The position numbers were made by a program, and so were the translations under genes. Of a stretch of 64,000 nucleotides of DNA, positions 17,243 to 23,826 are shown in pieces. The DNA is from Beijerinckiaceae bacterium (GTDB lineage Bacteria > Bacteroidota > Bacteroidia > Chitinophagales > Chitinophagaceae), in NCBI GenBank assembly GCA_903970475.1, contig CAJCIQ010000232.1, forward strand, positions 1-64,000, in the 5' to 3' direction. The stretch's first letter is position 1. Every line of letters begins with the position of its first letter. The notes below the pieces were generated by a model, which was not told where the DNA came from, did no database searches, and was given only the letters and a program-made list of their open reading frames with translations.

Positions 17243-19681
17243 ATGATAGGCTTCTACCTCAAATCAGCCATCCGCAGTATTCAACGCCAAAAGATATCTT
17301 CCCTCCTGAATGTGGCTGGGCTGACCTTTGGCATCACCATCTTCCTACTGGTCCTCGAATACTATAGCTATGAAACAGGGTTCAACCGGTTTCATAAAAA
17401 CGGGGATAGGCTTTTTCGATTAAACGTATCGTCCCAAAATGGGAAATCGCCAGAGACCAGTCCTGCTTTAGGGCCGGATCTTGCGCGTAGTATTCCAGGT
17501 GTTCGGGCTTCCATCAGATACTGTGATCAGTTCAATGACGGCGCCATCGTTTCGCATCCCGTAAAAGATGGGCCTCCCGTAGCTTTTGCAGGTGAAAAAT
17601 GTGTATTTGTAGACAAGAACTTCCTCGATGCCTTCAGTTTCCCTTTGCTGAGTGGGAGCAACCAACTGGATCAATCCCAAAGCGTTGTGCTGAACGTTGG
17701 TGCAGCCGAAAAATTCTTTGGAACAAAAGACCCCATTGGACAAACCCTGGTACTGCATAATCAATTCGGCAATCTCGTTTGTACGGTGTCTGGGGTGATC
17801 ATGGATCCTCCGGCCCAAAGTGACATACAATTCGATTGTCTATTTTCCATGGAGGCTTTGAAGACTCCCTCCTACATTGCCGGCTCCGAATGGGCAAGTC
17901 CGGACAGCTGGGGTAACGATAGCTATACCACCTACCTATGGTTGGATAAAGGAGCCGATCCTGCCCAGGTCTCAGAAGCCGCATCCCGTATCTGGGCAAG
18001 GGACAACCCGGACTACAAGAAAGAAGATGGAACCCTCTTATTGCAACCCATCGATCAACTTCACCTTGGTAGCAGTCTCAGCGACGACAACCCCACCTAT
18101 GGAAACCGGTTAATGATCAGCATCGTCTTTTATCTGGGGATACTTGTGCTTTGCATTGCCTGGGTCAATGTCATCAATTTCTCCACCGCCCTGGCACTCA
18201 GTCAAGCCAGGAATATCGGTATACACAAAATTATAGGCAGTGATAAACGTCATATTGTCTGGAGATGCGTCACGGAATCGCTTCTCCTTAATCTGTTAGG
18301 ACTGGCACTGGCCTTTTTACTGGCTGATACCGCTCAAGGCTTATTCAACTACCTTACCAACCAACCTTTATCCTTGAGCTTCCTCAATCGGCCCGGGCCC
18401 TGGCTGATAGGTGTGGGCTTTTTGATCACCGGCATCGCCCTTTGCGGAGGATACATTGGATGGATATTGGCCCGGTTCAAACCAGCATCCACCCTACAAT
18501 TCAACACGCAAGGTCATATAGGGCACGCGCTGCTCAGGAAAGGACTGGTTGTTTTCCAATTCGCGGTAGCCTCCCTGCTCATCCTGGCTACCATTACTAC
18601 TTACCGGCAGATTGATTTCATGAAGAAACAGCAGTTGGGCATGAACCTCCAGGACTTGATCGTCATCGATGGTCCGCAAATAAGGGATTCCACCACGCAT
18701 ACCGAAGGCCTGGCATTTCTCAACGACCTTCGTGCACTTCCATGGGTGACAATCGTAAGCCACACAGGTAGTATCCCAGGTCCCGATTTCGCCCACAATT
18801 ATTCTTCCGATGGAATCATGGGCCCAAATCCGGTTAAGGGGGATGAAAAGCAGGCGTATTTTATTTCCGAGATAGACAATGCGTATTTCCCACTATACCA
18901 GATTCCGTTGGTGGCAGGGAGAAACTTTACGGAACAGGAAGTCAACCTGGGCTACAAAGCAAGAAAATGGATTATCAATCAGACAGCCGCTGCAAGCCTT
19001 CATTTATCGCCGGAAACTGCCGTTCATCATAAAATCCGTTGGCAGAATAAGGATTGGGAAATTGTGGGGGTCGTCAAAGATTATCACCACCGTTCCTTAA
19101 AAGAAGCGATAGAGCCCATCCTGTTTATTCCGGGCGCCAACATAAATAAGATAACCGCTAAAATCTTACCCGGACAGTACAAGCAAAAGATGGATATGAT
19201 CAGTCAACTGTACAGCCATTATTTCCCTGGAAATATTTTCAATCCCAGGGTCTTACTGGAAACGTACAATGCTTCTTATCTGGATGAGCAGAGGATGGCA
19301 ACCCTTGCACTCTGCGTGGCTGTATTTGTTATACTCATTGCTTGCCTGGGGCTGATCGGTTTATCCATTTTTACGGCCAGGCGCCGGACAAAAGAAATTG
19401 GCATCCGGAAGGTATTAGGTGCATCGGTTCGTTCGATCTTCGGTTTGTTGTCCAGGGAACTTCTTGGCCTGGTCCTGCTTGCCTGGCTGGTATCTGTTCC
19501 TCTAGGGTGGCTATCCATGAATGCCTGGTTACAGAACTTCGCCTTTCATATACAGATAGGTCCCCTCCATTTGATACTGGCAGGCATTTCCGTTCTGCTC
19601 ATTGCTTTGTGCACGGTCGGTTTTCAGGCATTGAAGTCAGCCCTGATGAACCCAACGAGCGCCATTCGCTCGGAAACCTGA
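17243..19681 (+). CDS. ABC transporter permease, FtsX/MacB-like, two-repeat type
   Basis: 812 residues with the layout common in Bacteroidota: an N-terminal TM helix (SLLNVAGLTFGITIFLLVLE), a large MacB-type periplasmic domain, three TM helices near 290-400, a second copy (VVFQFAVASLLILATITTYR) with its own periplasmic domain, and three C-terminal TM helices including RRTKEIGIRKVLGASVRSIF, the FtsX signature. No ATP-binding subunit is encoded next to it. It follows the glycosyltransferase by 19 bp on the same strand and may be read through from the carotenoid operon, although a functional link is not obvious. Likely roles are export of a lipid-like or peptide substrate, or mechanotransmission. 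Confidence 0.82.
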   Translation: MIGFYLKSAIRSIQRQKISSLLNVAGLTFGITIFLLVLEYYSYETGFNRFHKNGDRLFRLNVSSQNGKSPETSPALGPDLARSIPGVRASIRYCDQFNDGAIVSHPVKDGPPVAFAGEKCVFVDKNFLDAFSFPLLSGSNQLDQSQSVVLNVGAAEKFFGTKDPIGQTLVLHNQFGNLVCTVSGVIMDPPAQSDIQFDCLFSMEALKTPSYIAGSEWASPDSWGNDSYTTYLWLDKGADPAQVSEAASRIWARDNPDYKKEDGTLLLQPIDQLHLGSSLSDDNPTYGNRLMISIVFYLGILVLCIAWVNVINFSTALALSQARNIGIHKIIGSDKRHIVWRCVTESLLLNLLGLALAFLLADTAQGLFNYLTNQPLSLSFLNRPGPWLIGVGFLITGIALCGGYIGWILARFKPASTLQFNTQGHIGHALLRKGLVVFQFAVASLLILATITTYRQIDFMKKQQLGMNLQDLIVIDGPQIRDSTTHTEGLAFLNDLRALPWVTIVSHTGSIPGPDFAHNYSSDGIMGPNPVKGDEKQAYFISEIDNAYFPLYQIPLVAGRNFTEQEVNLGYKARKWIINQTAAASLHLSPETAVHHKIRWQNKDWEIVGVVKDYHHRSLKEAIEPILFIPGANINKITAKILPGQYKQKMDMISQLYSHYFPGNIFNPRVLLETYNASYLDEQRMATLALCVAVFVILIACLGLIGLSIFTARRRTKEIGIRKVLGASVRSIFGLLSRELLGLVLLAWLVSVPLGWLSMNAWLQNFAFHIQIGPLHLILAGISVLLIALCTVGFQALKSALMNPTSAIRSET

Positions 19682-19683
19682 TT

Positions 19684-19800
19684 ATATATTTAACAGTTTT
19701 TTTCTCCATTCTACAAAACCTGTCCGCCCAAGGAACCTTTGACGTTACCATAAAACTGGATAGTAGCATTAAACCCAAAAAGATGCTTTGTACCCATTCC
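19684..19800 (+). pseudogene. Possible remnant: signal peptide and first residues of a secreted protein
   Basis: Directly behind the permease stop an open frame reads LIIYLTVFFSILQNLSAQ, then GTFDVTIKLDSSIKPKKM, i.e. a signal-peptide-like segment followed by a short beta-strand-like start. There is no ATG, and the sequence loses meaning after about 19800. It looks like the N-terminal stub of a secreted or thioredoxin-like protein gene, but the family cannot be fixed from so little. Confidence 0.3.
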
Positions 19801-19878
19801 AGGTGGGGGAATTCGCCCCAACCTTCGCAGGAAAGGACCTCAATGGGGCATTAACGCGATGAACAAATAACCTTCGAG

Positions 19879-20438
19879 TTATAAGTCAAGCAAATGCAGG
19901 AGTGTTCTAGCATTATCCAAGGCATAACCATGGTCTGTATTATTGAAAAATGCCCAAATGGTATGACCAGCTTGAGCCCACTGGCTGATCCTTTTGGCGT
20001 TGGTTTCCAGCGCATGCCCCGTATATTTCGTGGAATAACTCCCATCGGTACCGTGAAAGCGTATATAGATATGCGTCGATGTGATATAGGCTCCCCTGAT
20101 GAAGCGTTTACCCGAATCAGCAATGACCCAGGCGATCTCCAAACGCCGAAGTAAATTAATGGCATCCGGCTCCATCCAACTGGCATGCCTGGCCTCCAAA
20201 GCAAATACACTACTACCACCTCACCGGCTTACTTTAGGGCAGAAAACAAAGTCCTGGCCAACGCTACTTTTCCAAAGATCAATACTAGTGGCTGCTGGCA
20301 AATGATTTCTATGAAACCGAAATGCCCGCTGTAATAATGAAGGTAACCCGTCGGGGCTAACTTAGGCGGATAAAAGATTTCTTTCCAGTCCTTATAGCTC
20401 CACCCTGAGGCGCCAATATGAATTTCCCCTGCTTTCAT
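19879..20438 (-). pseudogene. DUF72 family gene, internally deleted and frameshifted
   Basis: The N-terminal part (ATG at 20438) encodes GEIHIGASGWSYKDWKEIFY and PPKLAPTGYLHYYSGHFGFI, the normal DUF72 start. A short stretch LVLIFGK..ALARTLFSAL then fits the middle of the family. After a stop at 20229 and a frame change, VFALEARHASWMEPDAINLL, VIADSGKRF, IYIRFHGTDGSYSTKYT and FFNNTDHGYALDNARTL match the C-terminal half. About 60-80 central residues are missing, so the TIM-barrel-like fold cannot form. The function of intact DUF72 proteins is unknown. Confidence 0.78.
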
Positions 20439-20488
20439 GCTCAATCAAATAACAAAAGTGTACCCATTTTTCAATTATATTGCGCAGG

Positions 20489-21046
20489 ATGGATTCCCAC
20501 GCGGTCATTAAAACATGGGTGGTTTCTTATACGGATGGCCTTTACCTCAGGGCCTGTACTGCCGTTTCCGATAAAGCCATTGCTGAGGACCTGGTCCAGG
20601 AGACTTTCATAGCCGCTTTCCAGTCATTTGATAAATTCCGGTCAGAAAGCAGTCCCCAGACCTGGCTTTTCGCCATCCTCAACAATAAGATTAACGATCA
20701 TTACCGTTCTAAGCAAAAGGCGTCCATCGTTTCTAAGGATACTACCTTTTTCGGGTACTTTTTCGATGAGCATGGGCATTGGCGGGAATCGGAGTGCCCT
20801 AAAGAATGGTCTGATGCGGATCTGCATTTGTTAGACAATAGTGAGTTTAAGAATACCCTGCAAAAATGCAGGGGAAACCTGCCCGGTCATTGGGATATGG
20901 TATTGCAATTAAAGTACATTGATCAGCGGGATGGAAAAGAAATATGTCAGGATTTGAACATTAGCCCGTCCAATTTCTGGCAACTGATGCATAGGGCTAA
21001 ATTGCAGCTCAGGAAATGTTTAGAGCTACATTGGTTTAATAAATGA
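20489..21046 (+). CDS. ECF-type RNA polymerase sigma factor
   Basis: About 185 residues from the ATG at 20489; the TTG at 20480 is less likely. Sigma region 2 is clear: AIAEDLVQETFIAAFQSFDK, then FRSESSPQTWLFAILNNKIN and DHYRSKQK. Region 4 is a helix-turn-helix near the C terminus (QRDGKEICQDLNISPSNFWQ, then LMHRAKLQLRKCLE). It lies at the head of the RiPP-type operon and overlaps the next small gene by ATGA, the usual arrangement for a sigma factor with its controlling partner. Metal or redox stress is a likely trigger, by analogy with HvfA/bufferin operons (inference). Confidence 0.9.
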   Translation: MDSHAVIKTWVVSYTDGLYLRACTAVSDKAIAEDLVQETFIAAFQSFDKFRSESSPQTWLFAILNNKINDHYRSKQKASIVSKDTTFFGYFFDEHGHWRESECPKEWSDADLHLLDNSEFKNTLQKCRGNLPGHWDMVLQLKYIDQRDGKEICQDLNISPSNFWQLMHRAKLQLRKCLELHWFNK

Positions 21047-21306
21047 TCATGAAGCGCTTGGTAAACATATTAATGTTGTCCTGCCAAAAAGCTACTGAGC
21101 TTATTGAGAAGGAACAGTACTTCGGCCTTTCCACCCTGGAAAAGTTGAGGCTAAGGGTGCATCTTACCATATGCGATTTTTGTACCCGATATAAGCAACA
21201 AAGCAGGTTTCTACATGATGTGTTGGGCCACCACAGCCACGATCACGCTACTAATGTTAACGAATCTCTAAAAGAGAAGATTATCAATCAGATAGAAAAT
21301 TTATAA
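21043..21306 (+). CDS. Small zinc-finger-like anti-sigma candidate
   Basis: 87 residues, or 85 from the ATG at 21049. It contains SCQKATELIEKEQ and then RVHLTICDFCTRYKQQSRFL, a HxxxCxxC arrangement like the zinc-binding anti-sigma domain, in which the ligands hold a four-helix bundle onto the sigma factor. No membrane helix is visible, so it would be cytosolic. A His-rich patch (GHHSHDHATN) follows and could add metal sensing. The ATGA overlap with the ECF sigma gene supports a sigma/anti-sigma pair. The call is by motif and context, not by close similarity. Confidence 0.72.
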   Translation: MIMKRLVNILMLSCQKATELIEKEQYFGLSTLEKLRLRVHLTICDFCTRYKQQSRFLHDVLGHHSHDHATNVNESLKEKIINQIENL

Positions 21307-21323
21307 AAAAAACTTGTTCCTAC

Positions 21324-21390
21324 TTGTCAGGTCAGCTTTGAAGTGACGACTATTCTTTCAAAGTTTAATCTTCAAACTTAAACCTGACAA
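21324..21390 (+). promoter_or_regulatory. Structured leader or operator: nested inverted repeats before the RiPP precursor gene
   Basis: TTGTCAGGT (21324-21332) and ACCTGACAA (21382-21390) are perfect 9-bp complements ending one base before the ATG at 21392. Inside them TTTGAAG (21337-21343) pairs with CTTCAAA (21370-21376). The element could be a folded 5' leader covering the start region, or an ECF promoter plus binding sites; the sequence alone does not decide. Confidence 0.4.
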
Positions 21391-21391
21391 A

Positions 21392-21682
21392 ATGCAAAAC
21401 AAACAAAAATCTCTGTTGTCCGGCGCTCTCCTTGCCGGCGTTTTATTGGCCGCTTCTTCCATCAGTGCGGAGCCTTCCCGTTTATTCCGTTTTACTGATC
21501 TTGGATCAGGAGACAATGTCCGCACAGAACTGCTTTCGCACAATGGCAACCTGGAATTAAAATGCAGTAAAGATTCTACGGCTACTAAAAAATCCAAAGA
21601 TCACAAGTGCGGAGAAGGTAAATGTTCCGGTTCCAAGAAGGATTCAACCTCCAAGAGCACCCCTAAGAAAGGTGGCAACTAA
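21392..21682 (+). CDS. HvfA/bufferin-like RiPP precursor, small secreted Cys-containing peptide
   Basis: 96 residues. Residues 1-26 form an export signal (SLLSGALLAGVLLAASSISA). The mature part is Lys/Ser-rich with cysteines at 58, 73 and 78. The HKCGEGKCSG stretch contains the EGKC core that MNIO enzymes convert to oxazolone/thioamide-type groups in HvfA-family peptides. It is followed directly by the MNIO enzyme, its DUF2063 partner and DoxX, the known layout of these operons. Known: such peptides bind copper or related metals in the periplasm. The peptide has only one CGEGKC unit plus an isolated Cys58, fewer than many HvfA members. Confidence 0.75.
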   Translation: MQNKQKSLLSGALLAGVLLAASSISAEPSRLFRFTDLGSGDNVRTELLSHNGNLELKCSKDSTATKKSKDHKCGEGKCSGSKKDSTSKSTPKKGGN

Positions 21683-21691
21683 TTTCCCATG

Positions 21692-21719
21692 GTAAGGTGG
21701 GCCCGACGGCCTGCCTTAC
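21692..21719 (+). terminator. Hairpin between precursor and maturation genes, probable attenuator
   Basis: Arms GTAAGGTGGGCC (21692-21703) and GGCCTGCCTTAC (21708-21719) pair over 12 bp with two G-U wobbles and a CGAC loop, followed by a short TTTAAATTT stretch. It lies 9 bp after the precursor stop and 16 bp before the MNIO start. A partial terminator here would favour precursor over enzyme, as is common in RiPP operons. Confidence 0.6.
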
Positions 21720-21735
21720 TTTAAATTTCATTCAT

Positions 21736-22554
21736 ATGGTCGGTATAGGATTCAGAAAAGATTTTGCAGAAGCTTTCCTGCAAAGCGATGTCCTTCGCCC
21801 TGCTTTCATAGAGGTATCTCCTGAAAATTGGATCGGTGTGGGCGGCTATTGGAAAAAAATGCTGTATAAGGCGCTGGATAAATATCCGCTGTTTACCCAC
21901 GGGCTTTCCTTATCGCTGGGTGGACCGGATGAATTGGATATGGATTTCCTTAAGCAAGTGAAAAGCTTTTTAAAACAGACTGGAGCCCGGTTATATTCTG
22001 AGCATTTGAGTTATGCCAAGTGTGACAATGCTCATTTATATGATCTGTTGCCCATCCCTTTTACCCACGATGCCATCCGCCACGTGAGCCAAAGGATACG
22101 GCAGGTCCAGGATTTCCTGGGACAGCAAATGGCTATAGAAATCGTCAGTTATTACACCCCGGTAGCGCCGGAGATGAGTGAAATTGACTTTGTCAATGAG
22201 GTCCTGGAAAGGGCCGATTGCCAACTATTGCTGGATGTGAACAATGTCTACGTCAACAGCTTCAATCACCACTACGATGCGGCAGCTTATATAGATGCCC
22301 TGCCCATGCACCGGGTCAGGTATATCCATATGGCCGGACACGAACAAGTGGAAGAAGACCTGATCCTGGACACCCATGGCCGGCCCATTGCCGATCCTGT
22401 GTATGACTTGTATGCTTATACGGTATCCAAGCTGAATAGAGATGTGCCCGTATTATTGGAAAGGGACTTCAACATTCCGGACCTTTCTGAACTACAGGCC
22501 GAAATGGAACAATTGGCATCCATAAAATCAAGTGTCTATGCCTTTGCCCACTAA
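21736..22554 (+). CDS. DUF692 / MNIO family enzyme (HvfB/BufB-like RiPP-modifying oxidase)
   Basis: About 272 residues from the ATG at 21736; an upstream in-frame GTG at 21697 would sit inside the hairpin. The protein is a TIM barrel of the multinuclear non-heme iron oxidative family: FIEVSPENWIGVGG, THGLSLSLGGPDELD, RLYSEHLSYAK, MAIEIVSYY, LLLDVNNVYVNSFNHH, RYIHMAGHEQ, DTHGRPIADPVYDLY and VLLERDFNIPD. The conserved His/Glu/Asp/Asn residues in these strands are the iron ligands of the family and all seem intact. Known reaction class: oxidative rearrangement of Cys in a precursor peptide. The upstream small peptide is the expected substrate. Confidence 0.85.
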   Translation: MVGIGFRKDFAEAFLQSDVLRPAFIEVSPENWIGVGGYWKKMLYKALDKYPLFTHGLSLSLGGPDELDMDFLKQVKSFLKQTGARLYSEHLSYAKCDNAHLYDLLPIPFTHDAIRHVSQRIRQVQDFLGQQMAIEIVSYYTPVAPEMSEIDFVNEVLERADCQLLLDVNNVYVNSFNHHYDAAAYIDALPMHRVRYIHMAGHEQVEEDLILDTHGRPIADPVYDLYAYTVSKLNRDVPVLLERDFNIPDLSELQAEMEQLASIKSSVYAFAH

Positions 22555-23371
22555 TGCCACGGTTCAACACCAATCATCCCTGGCCAGCTACTGCCGCACC
22601 GGCCACTACGAACCCATTCCGGGTGTACGGGACCGGCATGTAATACAATACCGGACACTCGTAGTGAATATTGTGGGCGACATCTTAGTGACGGCCTTCC
22701 CACTTACGTATGAATTATTGGATGAATCGGATTGGGAAGCATTGGTGGCCTGTTTCCTGGCGGACCATCCTTGTCAGTCACCCCAGGTCTGGAAAATGCC
22801 CGGAGAGTTCTATGCGTTCCTGAGCAATCAGGATCATGCCTTCCAGGTCAACGATCCTTTATTGTCAGACAGATACCCTTTCCTTTTGGACCTGCTGTAT
22901 TTCGAGTGGCTGGAAGTGGATTTGTTCATGATGGAGGATCGGCATGTCGATTATGTTCTGGAAGGAGATCACCCAACGACACCCGGAGCCGACGCCCTAG
23001 CGACACGAGGCGCCGACGCCCCTGCGGTTCCTTTAGTGATCAACCCTGAACACCTGCTCCAGCATTTTCATTATCCGGTGCACCTTAAACATCCAACCGA
23101 CATTAGCCTGGAGGATAAGGGCGATTATTTCCTGGTATTGTTCAGGCATCCTGACTCGGGCCAGGTTCAGTTCATGGATTTATCACCAGCCTTGGTGTTC
23201 TTGCTGGAATTGCTGTCCAGCGGACCAGTAAGTATGGAATCACTTACCCGGGAGATCTGCACCGTTTTCAACCTGCCCGAAAATGAAGACGTGATCCAAC
23301 CCATCTCGGCATTCATTCGTCGGGGTCTGGAAAATAAATTAATCCTCGGATACACAAAAGCAACATCATGA
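22538..23371 (+). CDS. DUF2063 family partner of the MNIO enzyme (HvfC/BufC-like)
   Basis: About 277 residues from the ATG at 22538 (a GTG at 22532 is possible), overlapping the MNIO gene by 17 bp. The N-terminal 100 residues show the DUF2063 pattern: LASYCRTGHYEPIPGV, RHVIQYRTLVVNIVGDIL, AFPLTYELLDESDWEALV and FLADHPCQSPQVWKMPGEFY. This domain is thought to recruit the precursor leader to the enzyme. A C-terminal winged-helix-like region follows. Between them, near residues 145-165, is an Ala/Asp-rich linker with a repeated GADA. The 3' end overlaps doxX by ATGA. Confidence 0.78.
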   Translation: MPLPTNATVQHQSSLASYCRTGHYEPIPGVRDRHVIQYRTLVVNIVGDILVTAFPLTYELLDESDWEALVACFLADHPCQSPQVWKMPGEFYAFLSNQDHAFQVNDPLLSDRYPFLLDLLYFEWLEVDLFMMEDRHVDYVLEGDHPTTPGADALATRGADAPAVPLVINPEHLLQHFHYPVHLKHPTDISLEDKGDYFLVLFRHPDSGQVQFMDLSPALVFLLELLSSGPVSMESLTREICTVFNLPENEDVIQPISAFIRRGLENKLILGYTKATS

Positions 23372-23826
23372 AACCATTGATTCAATCCTATTACAACAGC
23401 ACCCTAAGGTTGCTGCAATTAAAAGACATCCCACTTCTGCTCGTCAGGCTCGTATTGGCTTATGGTTTTTTTATGCCGGCAAAAATGAAGTGGTCCGATA
23501 TTGGAAGCATCGCCGACTGGTTCCAAAGCCTCCATATTCCCTTTCCCACACTGAACGCCTATCTGGCAGCCTCCACAGAGGCAGTAGGTGTCGCATTCCT
23601 CATCCTGGGACTGGGCACCAGAATCATTGCCATCCCCCTGATGGTCACCATGCTGGTAGCGATCAAAACGGTACACTGGGCAAACGGATTCGAGGCAGGT
23701 AATAACGGATATGAAATTCCATTGTACTACCTGCTGATGCTCCTGATCCTGTTCGTATATGGTGGAGGAAAATTCAGCCTCGACCGGGTTATTGACAAAC
23801 GCTTACAACACCAACCCTCCTATTAA
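23368..23826 (+). CDS. DoxX family membrane protein
   Basis: 152 residues with four TM helices: LLLVRLVLAYGFFMPAKMKW, a segment at YLAASTEAVGVAFLILGLG, one at IAIPLMVTMLVAI, and the C-terminal LYYLLMLLILFVYGGGKFSL. The N-terminal LRLVLAYGFF..AKMKW pattern and GTRIIAIPLMVTM are DoxX features. DoxX proteins are constant partners in HvfA/bufferin operons and probably help redox or maturation steps at the membrane; no reaction is proven. It is the last gene of the operon and converges with phospholipase C with a 24-bp overlap. Confidence 0.85.
   Translation: MKPLIQSYYNSTLRLLQLKDIPLLLVRLVLAYGFFMPAKMKWSDIGSIADWFQSLHIPFPTLNAYLAASTEAVGVAFLILGLGTRIIAIPLMVTMLVAIKTVHWANGFEAGNNGYEIPLYYLLMLLILFVYGGGKFSLDRVIDKRLQHQPSY

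Noticed and set aside
19342..19854. A 170-residue plus-strand frame overlapping the end of the permease
   Set aside because: Most of it is an out-of-frame shadow of the permease; only the last part (19684-19800) looks like a remnant and is listed as such.
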